The notes: generated by a model not told the origin, from the sequence alone. DNA of 64,000 nucleotides from Metellina segmentata (GCA_947359465.1 OX375873.1:139474008-139538007); one strand, 5' to 3'; shown: positions 46,895 to 57,932, counted from the stretch's first letter. Numbers and translations are program-made.

Positions 46895-47030
46895 CTAGGG
46901 GGCACCGCCACCTGCTCGCTTACGCACGCCAATCCCACTTGGTTTGCTTCGCAAACCAACACTCCTTTCCCAGATGTGTTTTAAATTATTTACACACATG
47001 ACAGGCATTTTCAGTTCAGCTACATAAGAT
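46895..47030 (-). mobile_element. Helitron 3' end with palindromic array
   Basis: The minus-strand CTAG end lies at 46895-46898, followed inward by GGGGGCACCGCCACCTG (an eroded hairpin), CTCGCTTACGCACGCC and TTGGTTTGCTTCGCAAACCA. The 5' end was not located. Confidence 0.65.
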
Positions 47031-47034
47031 GGTG

Positions 47035-47110
47035 CTAGTGTTTTTATGGTAGTGTCTCCCTTTCCTTTTTTTGGCGCAACTTATCCGTTTTTGGACCTTG
47101 CGCCATAAAA
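47035..47110 (+). mobile_element. SINE-C 3' end fragment
   Basis: TTGGCGCAACTTATCCG, TTGCGCCATAAAACCCCAAA and ATCCAACCCAATCC match the SINE-C tail in plus orientation. Confidence 0.6.
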
Positions 47111-47155
47111 CCCCAAAATCCAACCCAATCCCCTTCCTATTTTGTAAATGAGAGT

Positions 47156-47226
47156 TCCCTTGGAGATTTGATCCCGGACCGTCGCTAATAGCCCGTTGTG
47201 TTACTCCAATGTGACGTTATTTACAT
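47156..47226 (+). mobile_element. SINE-A 3' end fragment
   Basis: GATTTGATCCCGGACCGTCG, CTAATAGCCCGTTGTGTTAC and the ACGTTATTTACATACCTACC tail. It faces the opposite-strand copy that starts 72 bases later. Confidence 0.8.
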
Positions 47227-47297
47227 ACCTACCTGAAAGTGAAGTTCCTTCGGCTACATCTTAAGGTAACTTCGTTATCTATTGGTATTTTTTTTTT

Positions 47298-47578
47298 GAA
47301 TTTACGTCGCACTGAAGCAACACAACGGTCTATTGGCGAAGATCCGTGATAAAACTCGAACACTTCATTTTGATCCACGGTCACATTACGAAATAGCATA
47401 TGAGATGGCACCACACTCGCCAAACTTCTACACCACGCCAAAGAAGGCATTTGGTGTGACGACAGAATTAATGCCCAATTGACCCCTTTGTACACGACTG
47501 TCTTTGGATGCATTCGAACTCGCAACTTCCCAATTCCTAATCTAGTACACTTCCAAATGGGCTACCACGATCCTCGTT
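47298..47578 (-). mobile_element. SINE-A, near full length
   Basis: ACGTCGCACTGAAGCAACAC, ACGGTCTATTGGCG, CCAAACTTCTACACCACGCC and the head CATTCGAACTCGCAAC with GGGCTACCACGATCC. It forms an inverted pair with the preceding fragment. Confidence 0.83.
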
Positions 47579-47579
47579 A

Positions 47580-47980
47580 CTTATCGGATAACCGCAAATG
47601 AAATAACAGTCTTCCGGTTTATTTGTTTCTTTACATTGAAAATCCTTATCATACATATGTACATACATGCACCCCAAACATTGAATAATTCATAAAGTTG
47701 GAATAATGCTAACACTCTAACAAATTGAAAATAAAACTTTTTGTTTTTTTCCCGATTTGTTTTAAAATTTATGAATGGAAGCTGCAAAGTAATAAGAAAA
47801 GTAAATATGATTTTTCGTGGGAAAAATTTCAAATTAATTTTTTGCAGTATTTTACAATCAAACATTTAACTCATGAAGGAAGCCACGGTAACCTACCACA
47901 GCCAACTGAAGTTCTCTGGTAGGTAAAATTAGGGAACATGGCGTCTATTGGTAGCGCAGAAATGTCCTTACGTAACTTAA
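47580..47980. other. No recognisable feature
   Basis: AT-rich stretch with short frames only. Confidence 0.5.
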
Positions 47981-47984
47981 AAAA

Positions 47985-48274
47985 TACCCTTCGCTAACAA
48001 CTATTCTCGGAGAGTTATTAGCGAAGGTCTGAGATCAAACCCGAACGATCCGAGGACATGTCGTCCTTTTGAACCACAGTCAGAGGACGAGGTCACACCT
48101 CAACTGGTACCCCACTTTCTAAACTTCCACACCAGGCCAAAGTGAGGCCATTTGAGACCACGATGGGTTCAACGTCCACTTAGCCCCTTTGTACATGGAA
48201 TTCTTTAGTTGCATTCAAACCCTTAGGTTGCTAATCCGTTACTCTTCCAAATGGCTTATCGGAGCCCGGTTATC
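47985..48274 (-). mobile_element. SINE-A, near full length
   Basis: Words CCACAGTCAGAGGACGAGGT, CTTCCACACCAGGCCAAAGT, GAGGCCATTTGAGACCACGA and the head GTTGCTAATCCGTTACTCTT followed by CCAAATGGC are clear. The 3' tail is altered. Confidence 0.82.
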
Positions 48275-48279
48275 AATAG

Positions 48280-49330
48280 AAAAAGGTCAGGTAAAGTTAG
48301 CCAATATGGCGTCCTCTGTAGGGCAGAAACATCGTTATTTTCCTTCGCTATCAAATGAGAGACAAAAACAATTCAAAATAACCTTTATGCTGTGGACGAA
48401 CCAGAGTGAACATTAATTTCATTATACAGAACTATGTACAGCAAACAAATTATAACCATGGAATATTGTTTATCCGAATGAATATTGCTTTACACCCGAC
48501 GCTACGCTAGTTGGAGTCAATTGAATCGTTGCGAACAGCTGTTCTCGGGCCACCCCTCAAAGATAAACTCTAACGGTGCAGTATACGCACTAATAAAAGA
48601 GTACAGAAAGCAATAATTGTTTGCCCAGGCGCCAAAACAGAAATATACATGGGAACTGATTGAAGAGTAATATGCCCGTGTATGCTCTACAAACCTCTAA
48701 AAGGCATCTCGTTTATTTCATTATGTCGCCCGATTACTTCCAAATGATTCGAGAGAAAGTTCATATTTACCATCCAAGTAAAATATTTATCTTGCAGAAG
48801 GGGACTTCGGCTGTGAATGTTAATTACGGCACTTGAATGCCCTTTCCGTTGATTGATCCGAACTCCTTTTCTGTCTGCGGCAGACATTTCATAACGGTTG
48901 TTTGGCAACTATTTAAGAACTCGAGTATGACACGGGTGGATAGATGAATGTCTAGACGTGAATGAAAAAATGTTGCGATGGAATTCAATACTTCTCATTT
49001 ATGAAGTTGGAAATTTTCTGAAAAACAGTCGAGGAATGAAGAAAATTCCATTATTTATTCGAGCCTTACACGTCAGACACAATGAATAAAAAGTGATAGA
49101 ACACCATTCGAGTTTGAGAATGAAAGCGCAGTAAAATGTTGGGACCTGAGTTAAATGCAGTAAAATTCCTAAGGGCTTCAAAAGCTGTTGATATCATATC
49201 CTTATTTCGTAAACATTCAATTTTTATTTCACGAAATGTATTATTAGATAGCAAAAACTGGAATCGAACAATTTTGTTCCCAATGTCATAGTGTTATATT
49301 CATTGCAAGGAGAGTGTAGACCAATTAATC
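48280..49330. other. No recognisable feature
   Basis: Several 60-75 codon frames in overlapping phases, none with a domain. No repeat ends seen. Confidence 0.5.
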
Positions 49331-49336
49331 CGCCCC

Positions 49337-50130
49337 CCCCCCAAAAAAAAAGAATTATAAATCAAATTAAAAGATTAAACAATAATTCTGAGGTTGCCAG
49401 ATAACAAATAGCAAAATTACGCTTTTATGATCAATGAGTATATCGTTTGGACTTTTCGTGTTTCATTACAAAATTTAAGTAACCGTAAAATTAAATGCTT
49501 AAAATATTCTTTCTTCCTCAGTCAAATATTTATAAATACTAGGGGGCTCGCTTCGCCCCCTGCCCGGCTACATTCGCCAACCCCCACTTTCAATTTTGTC
49601 ACTTAATAAACCCTAAACTAATAGCCGCATCGGAAAAAAATCTTCATTGTCTTGTTCGCTGTACAACTGAGAACAAACCATGTCAATTTGGTAATATTCT
49701 AATCCGTATTTTCTCGGGAAACCGTCTAAGAAGGCGGCGGTAACGTTTTTTTTTAAATATAGAGAGATTATTTTCATCATGGGAAGAAGTATAAAGTCAG
49801 TTAAAACATAAATATTATAATTTAATTTGTTTAAAAAAAATTGTTTTTCGATCAACACTGGTAAAGCAATCTGAGCTGCGTATAGCAATCGTTTTATACT
49901 CGATGCTATTTCTATGGCGATTTCGAATTGCTTTTGGCTTAGACCTTAGATCAATTTTAAACTTCTTAGGAGTCGATTTTTTTTTTCAAAATCCTTTTTT
50001 AGTGCACCTCTACAGTATAAGAAAAATAGCCCTGCAAAATTTCAGCTTCCTAGGACTTGTAGTTGAGATACAGTGGTGAGTCAGTGAGTCAGTCAGTCAG
50101 TAAGTGAGCGGTATTTGAATTTTGTATAGA
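49337..50130 (-). mobile_element. Repeat X (Helitron-like 5' end), carrying a nested Helitron
   Basis: On the minus strand it starts TCTATACAAAATTCAAATAC at 50130 after an A, then GACTGACTGACTCACTGACT. Homology to 24477-25035 covers 49777-50130 and resumes at 49337-49538. The intervening 229 bp are a Helitron absent from the other copy. The left boundary at the C/A-rich run is approximate. Confidence 0.72.
49539..49767 (-). mobile_element. Short non-autonomous Helitron, both ends visible
   Basis: On the minus strand the 5' end is TCTCTCTATATTTAAAAAAA after A, and the 3' end is GGGGGCGAAGCGAGCCCCCT then AG, before T. The hairpin GGGGGC/GCCCCC abuts the CTAG. At 229 bp it keeps the coding-like block ending EDFFPMRLLV before a stop, shared with 51960-52050 and 62460-62510. 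The insertion point is confirmed by the empty site at 24824/24825. Confidence 0.85.
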
Positions 50131-50134
50131 TAAG

Positions 50135-51010
50135 AGCACCTATATTCCTGTCAATGTCATACTTTCAAATGCAATAAAAAATTTTTTTATCAAAACTTGA
50201 TTCTTCTTACGGGAGTAAATTCCTATTTGATATAACCACATGGTGAAAGGGGTACTATTTCCATGGCGTTATCACAATTAGCATCTGAGTCAGTGGTGGC
50301 CAATGTGGTCGATATATTGACCCCTAGGGATCTATATAACATTATTAGGGGTCGATTAGTGCTTATGGGCCAAAAAAAAACTAATTCGGTTAACATGGAT
50401 TAATTCTATCCTAAATTGACATCGCAATTACCAGTGAATATAGAATTGCGTGGTTATTTAACGCCGAGGCTCACTCATTTCGTGAACTCAACATTGCTAA
50501 TCTTGTCAAGGAGCACGCCCTTTATACTGACGACTTTAGTAAGCTGTATAATGAAGCGAATAAAAGTCTTATTTCTAATATGCCGTTATGTCTAATAGTC
50601 TTCATTATTAAACTTAAATTTCATATTTTATGTATTATTTATCCCTCTAATTCAATATGTAATGTTAAAAAGGACGTCGGAAACAAAAGCCGTATCCCTT
50701 TGACGTTAAACCAATATAATACTAAATACTATATTAAACGCACAATAAAAACTGAAACTATCAAATAAAAAATCTAAAAACGCAAATAAGCGTCTTTTAT
50801 AACTGTTCTGTTATAATTACAGAATAGTATAATGAAGAGGGGGGGGGATAAAAAGTCCAGAAACTCTTGAAGGGGTTGACGGTCAAAGTTTGATGACCCG
50901 TAATGCAAACGTTCACTTGCATCTCACTAACTTGGTCAACTGCGATTCTATATTTTTGGACTTCTAGCCCTTTCTCGTGTTCGTTGACATTTCCTGTTCT
51001 CCAATTATTT
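50135..51010. other. Mostly unassigned
   Basis: CAGTGGTGGCCAATGTGGTC at 50291 resembles a hAT terminal repeat, but no partner end was found. A plus-strand frame at 50450-50610 (FRELNIANLVKEHALYTDDF) has no recognised domain. A G9 run occurs at 50839. Confidence 0.4.
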
Positions 51011-51011
51011 C

Positions 51012-51060
51012 TATACTAGCCGGGCTGCGCCGACTAGCGTTCGGCGATTTGTAATAGTGC
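51012..51060 (-). mobile_element. Possible Helitron 3' end
   Basis: CTAGCCGGGCTGCGCCGACT read on the minus strand ends ...CAGCCCGGCTAG before T, with a GGCGC/GCGCC-type stem. A different family from the GGGGGC ends. The 5' end is unknown. Confidence 0.4.
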
Positions 51061-51451
51061 TTTTTTTTTTAATTTTTTACACACCTTAAATATAATATAC
51101 AAATCAAAACATGTTTAATTATTTTTATGAAACAAATACCGCTATATACATACACCGCTCCGAATCCGCTGTCGTGATATTTTGCAGGAAATAGACGAAT
51201 CATTAAAGTCCGACTCCTAAATAATATTTCTACAACAGGTAATATGCCGGCACACATAAATGCAAACAGAAAAAAAAATTCCAAATCCTTGAAGAAATGC
51301 AGAATTCTGAAAAAAACATAAGTATCTAATTAAACGTGCTGAATATCGACTTCTTGAATGTATTGTGAAGTAGAATAATTTGACAACAGACTTTTCAACA
51401 ATATTGATAAAGAAAATAATGATTTTTTAAAAAGAACACTTATTTATAATA

Positions 51452-51700
51452 CTAGGGGGCTCCGCCCCCTGCTCGCTTACACTCGCCAACCCCCGGGGAT
51501 TGCTAGGCAATCCCATTTGGTTTGCGAAGCAAAGCAACACTCCTTTCACAGATGCCATTTGGTTTGCTTCGCAAACCAACATTCCTTTCGCAGAGTGAAG
51601 CTATCTGAATAATTCGTATTATCCTGATTTCACTTTCCAGTCCATGACGTCACAGCGAGGACTTCGCCACCTGCTCGCTTACGCTCGCCGACTCCCGGAA
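51452..51700 (-). mobile_element. Helitron 3' end with double palindromic array
   Basis: Inward from CTAG at 51452-51455: GGGGGCTCCGCCCCC hairpin, GCTCGCTTACACTCGCC, GGGGATTGCTAGGCAATCCC hairpin, and two copies of TTTGGTTTGCTTCGCAAACC with CCTTTCACAGA. Then AAGCTATCTGAATAATTCGT, TGACGTCACAGCGAGG and a second array at 51662-51695. The same compound order occurs in reverse at 63575-63863. Confidence 0.75.
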
Positions 51701-51857
51701 TTTTTAGAATTTTTATGTTTTTTACAGGTTTAACTACAAAAATAATTATTAAAATTCAACAATGAGACTGATGGTCAATTCCATACTAACTGTTGTTCCC
51801 AATTATCCAAGAAATATAAATCACTTGAAATAACTAAAAAATATTAAAAATTGAATA

Positions 51858-52770
51858 TCTCTCTATATTAAAAAAAATGTTACCGCCGCCGACGCCGCAG
51901 GATTGAAAACTGTGTTGTTTAGCTCGATTCTTAGACGGTTTACCGAGAAAGTACTGATCGAAAAAAAAAACAAAATTAACATGGTTTGTTCTTCATCATA
52001 TTCCCTGGACAATTATTAAGATTTTTTTCCGATGCGGCTATTAGTTTAGGGTTTATTAAGTGTCAAAATTGAAGAAGCGAAATTTCTTCCGCGAGTGAGC
52101 AAAACACATACAAATTTTCAGTCTTCAGACGTGAGTTTTTTTTAAGAGTACCTCTCAACGTAAATTTTTGCAGCTCTTCGAGTTTTTTTTTAAATTTCAA
52201 TTTGGTTCTTGATAATATTTTTTTGAAATTCGGGAAAAATCGGGACATTTTTGTTACTTTTTTTAAAAACTGCCGTATATATATATTATTACTATTAGTT
52301 TTAAATTTTTAAATATCGCAGTATACCTCAGAATATACTCTTTCTTACGGTACCATTATTTTTGAAATCGGTTAATAATTAAATTGGATGCGATCAAAAG
52401 TTGGTCATACAAAATTCGAAATCTTTGGATATTTTCGCAACTTTCTGCTAAAATCGTTATATCTACAGTAAAAAAACATTATTTTTTAAATTTGAGATCC
52501 TCACTGAATACATTACATTACACTCTTTCTTATGGTACAATTATTTTTCAAATTGGTTAATAAATAAAATCGATACAATTAAAAGTTGGTCATACAATTT
52601 TCGGAACTTTCACAGATCGTAATTTCCGATACAAAACTAAAAGTGTCATATCTATATAGTATTACTATTAGTTTTTAATTTTGAAAATATCGCAGTATAC
52701 CTCAAAATGTACTCTTTCTTACGGTACAATTATTTTTAAAATTGGTTCATAAAGTTTTATATAAAATTTA
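51858..52770 (+). mobile_element. Helitron H-C, 5' end and tandem-repeat body
   Basis: Starts TCTCTCTATATTAAAAAAAA after A, then GTTACCGCCGCCGACGCCGC, the same start as the short Helitron at 49767. A coding-like block ending DFFPMRLLV and a stop lies at 52020-52050. From 52300 there are three diverged units with TACTCTTTCTTACGGTAC and ATGCGATCAAAAGTTGGTCA. The body from about 51950 matches 62420-63240 closely. Its 3' end was not found. Confidence 0.65.
52300..52770. repeat. Tandem repeat of about 170-200 bp, 3 units
   Basis: CAGTATACCTCAGAATATAC, CTCTTTCTTACGGTAC and TTATTTTTGAAATCGGTTAA recur at about 52318, 52528 and 52690 with divergence. The equivalent units sit at 62780-63220. Confidence 0.78.
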
Positions 52771-52982
52771 GCTGAAGATGCGTTAATGTATTTTTTGTGT
52801 AGATCAACAACTTTCCTTAAAGTCCTTGGTTTACGACATAGTTGTTTGTACAATTCTGTTTAAAAATGAATAAAATATATAAAACAAATGGATACAGATA
52901 ATATTATTTTAAAAGGACGAATAATGAATAAAATCGTTCTCAAATATATCAAGTAACGTTAAAATAGTGTTATTTGAAATTA

Positions 52983-52984
<2 letters not shown>

Positions 52985-53051
<67 letters not shown>
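52985..53051. repeat. (TA)n microsatellite, long
   Basis: About 33 TA units. The minus-strand Tyr-Ile frame across it is an artefact. Confidence 0.95.
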
Positions 53052-53054
<3 letters not shown>

Positions 53055-53194
53055 TGTGATTTCTTGATCTTTTTAAAATTTGACAGATTTTTACTGCAAG
53101 GCAATTAAAATTTTTGCATTTATTTTTAATATTTTTAAAATAACATCCAGTTTTATTGAATACTAGATTAAATATTTCTGCATTTACATCCATC

Positions 53195-54375
53195 ATTCTA
53201 AATAGGAACATGATTTCCATTTAGAAACCGAATCTGAACTGGAAAATATGAGCCATAAGGATTCTATATTTAACTGCATGTCATTTGGGGTAATAAATTT
53301 TAAATAAAGTTTTGCCGATCTTCGAATATTACGGTTAAAAATATTCAAACTAAGAGTTGTAAGGATTTAAAATATTTTTTCTTGAGCGACAGAAAATCAA
53401 GGCTGCTAATTTTTATAGTTTAAGATATTTTTTATTTAATTTAGCTATAAAATATTCGTCGAAAGAAGAAACGGTGATAATCTTTTAAAAAATGGCTGTA
53501 AAATCAACCTTTCATTTTTTGAAAAGTTGTAATGAATTCCCTTTGTTTTTACTGCATAAAAGACATTTGAATTTGATAAAAATGGTTACTTCACGTACCG
53601 TTTGAAAGAATTTCCAACAAAATCAAAATAAATAAATCCCGAATATCGTATCAAGTTAAATTGTCATCCCCTCATAATGATAGTGAAATTCGAAACTAAC
53701 ACATCTCTGGTGCAAGAGTGACGTAAGTCAAATGATATTGACACGGAGTGCAAGACCGTTTACAGTAGGTTCGTCATTTTATAGAAAATACACTCAAGGG
53801 GTATAAGTATATTAGGCGTTCTGAACTAGTATGGATCAAGTCTATCTCAAAACATTTTGAGATAGAAATCGAGATAGTTTGTTCTAGTGTGTACTTTTCC
53901 TTTACTTATGCCATATCTTGGGAACCAAAGCAACTAGGGTCTTGATTCAAAGAAACTTGATTCAACTAAAATGAGTTTGGGTGTGTGACTATCCGAGTTT
54001 GAACTGAAAGTGGACTTAATCCACTCCAGTACTGAACATCTCATATTATCACTCGAAAGCTCAAAATCGATTGCTGTAGTAGTTACTATTTGTAGTTTTG
54101 TCTTGCATCAAGAGTGAGATTACATGTGAAATGGGGTAAAATATGAATATTGAGTGCATGCATATTTGCATCTAAAGTAAATTGCAGTATCTATAAAAAC
54201 GATGTTGCAAATATTTTCTGTACACTGAAAGTTTTGTATTTTTCTGTCAAAGAGATTTTATTAATCCGATAAATTGTTGGGTTTTATGCCGCATGGTCTT
54301 TATTAGTCTGATTAGTTTTTTAATCAACAGTTAACCATTTCAATCCGAGAAAGGTCGGGAAATTTTTCTACTGAA
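53195..54375 (+). mobile_element. Non-autonomous Helitron (H-A family), decayed 3' end
   Basis: Shares blocks with 25690-26802: TTTCCATTTAGAAACCGAAT, CCATAAGGATTCTATATTTA, CAGAAAATCAAGGCTGCT and GCATATTTGCATCTAAAGTA. The 3' end CCGAGAAAGGTCGGG and CTAC is an eroded version of the hairpin and CTAG. A separate 12-bp hairpin (TCTATCTCAAAA) lies at 53841-53866. Confidence 0.62.
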
Positions 54376-54389
54376 TAACTAAAATCGCA

Positions 54390-54610
54390 GATTTTACAAT
54401 TATATTGGGGCAAAACGTTCCTTTTGGTGACATCAAGATGTTCACTAAGGAGTTCATCGACTCCTTGTTGCAGGAGTCGTGGGACCTGCACGTCACCAAC
54501 AAATTACGTTACCCATCATTCATCAGTGGTAATGTCTTGAGTGCAAGACTGATGTCACACATGATTCACCCATCGTCATCCCTTACTTCATTTGCAACTC
54601 CTGCTTGACT
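54390..54610 (+). pseudogene. Possible LINE-derived fragment
   Basis: The frame reads VPFGDIKMFTKEFIDSLLQE then SWDLHVTNKLRYPS, which resembles the segment after the RNase H domain in some LINE proteins (SDIK...W...W....NKL). The match is weak and no RNase H or reverse transcriptase is adjacent, so this is tentative. Confidence 0.3.
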
Positions 54611-54772
54611 CCATTTTCTGTTTCTCACTTTTTAACAGTCTGTCCTGCTTCTAATCATCAACACGTCTCAAAGTTTTTAAAAGTACAATTGTTGATCTGC
54701 AAAATTTGAATTGGGAATATCCACACACCCTTTCGCATTTTTGCGTTCATTTTTTTTTTAATATAATCTAAT

Positions 54773-54822
54773 TTTTTTCTATCTTTTAAATTTTACTTTC
54801 AAAATTTAAAAGATAGAAAAAA
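54773..54822. repeat. Perfect 22-bp hairpin
   Basis: Arms 54773-54794 and 54801-54822 are exact inverses around the 6-base loop ACTTTC. The TTTTACTTTCAAAA motif then repeats twice more up to the SINE-B. It could arise from template-switch repair. Confidence 0.92.
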
Positions 54823-54853
54823 TTTTACTTTCAAAATTTTACTTTCAAAATTT

Positions 54854-55072
54854 GCCAACCAACCGGTCTAGTGGTTAAGGTGTTGGCCTCTGGATCGGAA
54901 GGTTCCTGGTTCGAATCCGGGGTCAGGGCATGGATATAAATTGTGTTGTCCTTTGTTAGGAAGCGATGATGGTCCTCCCACTGGGTGCTCCTTCACAAGA
55001 GACCATCAATTCCGGCCTTGTAGTGGCCAATGACTATGTGCATTTGTGCCCGCCATTAGAAAAAAAAAATAA
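54854..55072 (+). mobile_element. SINE-B, full length, with target duplications
   Basis: The tRNA-like head carries A box TAGTGGTTAAGG and the canonical B box GGTTCGAATCC. The body includes GATGATGGTCCTCCCACTGG and GCCTTGTAGTGGCCAATGAC. The tail is A-rich (A9 then TAA). ACTTTCAAAATTT at 54841-54853 and 55073-55085 is a 13-bp target duplication, so the ends are exact. The low divergence of boxes and duplications suggests a young insertion. Confidence 0.93.
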
Positions 55073-55089
55073 ACTTTCAAAATTTTATA

Positions 55090-56145
55090 GCTGTGTGTAA
55101 ATTAAATTCCTCCTCATGCGTTATGCTGCAGACGATGGTCTTATTTTATCATCTGACAATTGTTTGAATATTTTAATTCTCTTCGGATTTTTCATGTTTT
55201 AAATCCACCTTTTATCCTTTTCTTGGATTTTTAATTTTTAAATATTAAATACACTTATTGGGTTATTTTCAGTCTTGTGGTTGGCGCAGATCGCCCGTTT
55301 TTGGGCCGTACGCCATCCAACCCTAAAACCCCCACAGATATACACCAGGCTTATTCTCTACCTGGAAAACAGCGAAATATGTCTAAACAACCAAATATGA
55401 TTTTAGATTTGCTGTGTGTGGATTTCTGTTATACAAAACAAATTACACTTTTAAAATAAGAGAACACTCAGCTTACTGCATGTTGAAGATTTAATTTTCA
55501 AATAGACATTTCTATTTTTGTGGACACAAGTAGAAAAATGAATTTGATTCAAATTTAATCAGTGTTATTAATGTAGATAAACAGACAAATTTTGTACTAC
55601 ATTATCTAATTTAAGATATTCACTTCTCTCAACTTTCTGAATTTTAGTCTAAAAGAAAATTAGTTTTTAACGTAATGGGAGAAATGCGCCCGCAATTTCA
55701 ATTGTAAAACAGGACTGTTCAAACAATTACCCGTTACCGTCGAAACTCACGAAGAATACCATAGCTGAAAAGGAGAATTTGGAATTTTATCAGAATCATT
55801 TTTTATAATGATGCATTTACGACTTTTTTTTGTCCCGCACTTGTGAAAAGGGAGGATATTTTTAGTTCGTTAATGTCCCAGGCAGCAAAAACTCATTAAA
55901 ATTTCTTTTCTATGTCGCAGTCCGCTTAAAGTCATAATTCCTTCTCCTCATGAAAGAGATTAAGAGATCAATTGTGTAAAACACGAGCAACGCTAGCGTT
56001 ACAAGTAAAATCGTTTAAAGGAACAAAAGCGTGGCATGAAAAAGGAAAGTTAAGCCCCGTGTGACGTTTTAATGATTTCGTTTTCAGTGGAAAAGTAACG
56101 CGACCGAAGAGTTTCATTTTTCTAAAGTAAATAACCGTTGCTTTA
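55090..56145. other. Mostly unassigned; SINE-C tail at 55279-55345
   Basis: GGTTGGCGCAGATCGCCCG, TTTTTGGGCCGTACGCCATC and CAACCCTAAAACCCCC match the SINE-C 3' end. The remainder shows no recognisable feature. Confidence 0.5.
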
Positions 56146-56149
56146 TATT

Positions 56150-56425
56150 GGGATGCGGTGGCTCGGTTGGAACAGGAACGGACGAGCAGTCGGAGGACCG
56201 TCATGTGGATAGGGACAGGTGCACGTTAAACTTATGTTGGCCTCAAATGTCCTCTCCTTAGCGTGGTATCGAAGTTTGGAGAAATGGGCGCTCAAGTGTC
56301 GACCTATTTATCTGATCGTGGTTGGATATGACGAATGGTTGTCTTCGGATCTTTACCATTAGGCTGGATCTCGGACTGTCACCAATAGCCTGTTTGTTGC
56401 TCCAGCGCGACGTTAATTAAAACAT
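56150..56425 (+). mobile_element. SINE-A, near full length
   Basis: Head GGATGCGGTGGCTCGGTTGG with a plausible A box. Body GGACAGGTGCACGTTAAAC, CCTCAAATGTCCTCTCC and the tail CAGCGCGACGTTAATTAAAA. The B box is lost. Confidence 0.82.
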
Positions 56426-56553
56426 ATATTCCCATAAAAACATATATTCCAACAAAAAACACATCCGTCGCTTTCAGACTTTCATATTTAAATTCATATT
56501 TTACTTAAAATAAATGATTAAAAAATAAAAAACTCACAGAATACCAAATAACA

Positions 56554-56986
56554 CTAGGCGGCCCGCTCCCTGCTCGCTTACGCTCGCCGACCCCCGGAGG
56601 ATTGCTTTGCAATCCTCATTGGTAGCTCCGATCGCATCAATGAAGACATTGTTTACAAAATATGATATTCCAAAAAAATGTTTTTAAAATATACATTTGT
56701 TGTTCTTCAGAAAAATTATACATTACCTCTGGAATCAGAACTCGAACAATTTGGAATTCAAATGAAAACTTCGAGCAAATTTTGACTCGAAATGTGAGCG
56801 CTGCTTTGGAAATCGAATACATGTCGTTTGTAAGCTGCAACAGATCGACTAATATTCATTTTTTTTCAATGCAATTTTATCCCATAATGCTATAAATTCA
56901 ATTGATGCGCGAGATTTCGTGGTAAACAAACGCAATAAAAAATAACGTCATTTTTGTGTGCCACGTAAGAGAATTGTATATATAGA
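56554..56986 (-). mobile_element. Non-autonomous Helitron (H-B family), both ends
   Basis: On the minus strand the 5' end is TCTATATATACAATTCTCTT after A, and the 3' end is CTAG before T. The 3' array has GGAGGATTGCTTTGCAATCC and GCGAGCGTAAGCGAGCAGGG. The terminal hairpin (GGGAGCGGGCCGCCTAG) is mutated. It is homologous to 22367-23136. Confidence 0.78.
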
Positions 56987-56989
56987 TTA

Positions 56990-57840
56990 GAATATCCAGA
57001 ATAAAATTTGGAAATACTTGATAGAAGATGGTCTTTTACCAAAAGCATACTTATTTGCTTGTTTTGGTGTGCACAGCCTACTTTTTTTGCAATACGATAT
57101 AGTCGCAATTTTCAATGAATTCGCATAAAAACAAATACTCCACATATAAAATAACTTTCGGCACTGCAGAGACATCGTAATTCTCAGCACTTATATATTT
57201 TCATTATCCAGATGATCTGACCAAAAATAATAAACCTTATGCAAAGTGTGTAAAAAAATATCCAAACCCTTGGAGAAGAAAATTAATCCTGCCCAACAAA
57301 GTAGCGTTCGAATGTTATTTTAAGCTCCTTGTTCCACCCAGAAAATGAAGACTCGAAAGCGCTGATATCACTCTTGTGAAAAAGTCTTAAAAATCGGGAA
57401 AGAAGCTTTTTTTCGGCTCTCGAATCCATCTCCGTTGCGTTATTTTTAGACAGCGCCGGAGAAAGTAGGCAACTGGTTGTTTGGCATCCCGCTTGGAAGA
57501 TGAGTCTGGTAGGCAATTGATGGATCTTCTCGAGTTGATCGGAACCCGTCTCTCATTCATTCAGTCAAGATAATGGATGAATGACTGATGGAATATATAT
57601 AATTCAGAGATTTGGCCACCTGTTAGATATTACGTATTGTTCACGTCCCGCGTTCTTTTTGCAATCGATATTTTTTTATCGATGGTAGTTTTTCCGAGTA
57701 AAAAATTACTTTTTTGTTCTGTACTAAGCCTTTACTAATATTTTTTTAAGGCTTTGTTCATTAATCTGGCATCGGAGTGAACGTACGCCATCTGACGGTT
57801 TAATTTGAATTTTTATTGCTTTTCTTTGTGTGTTCAAACA
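56990..57840. other. No recognisable feature
   Basis: Short frames in several phases and no repeat ends. Confidence 0.5.
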
Positions 57841-57842
57841 TT

Positions 57843-57932
57843 GACGTTCTAATGGAATTCATTCCCGACCGCCGCCAAAGCCAGTTGTATTATTTCAGTG
57901 CTTCGTTAATTCAACTGCCATATTACCTAATG
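57843..57932 (+). mobile_element. SINE-A 3' end fragment
   Basis: TTCCCGACCGCCGCCAAAGC, CAGTTGTATTATTTCAGTGC and TTCGTTAATTCAACTGCC correspond to the SINE-A tail. Confidence 0.65.

Noticed and set aside
50291..50620. Second hAT element from CAGTGGTGGCC end plus downstream frame
   Set aside because: No inverted partner, no 8-bp duplication and no hAT motif in the frame; recorded only as a possibility in the region note.
51452..51700. CRISPR array or bacterial repeat because of evenly spaced palindromes
   Set aside because: The units are different hairpins, spacers are not unique, and the block ends in Helitron-type CTAG/T in a plainly eukaryotic context.
54854..54930. Functional tRNA gene
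   Set aside because: A and B boxes fit, but the acceptor and anticodon stems do not close and the sequence continues into a SINE body with an A-rich tail and target duplications.
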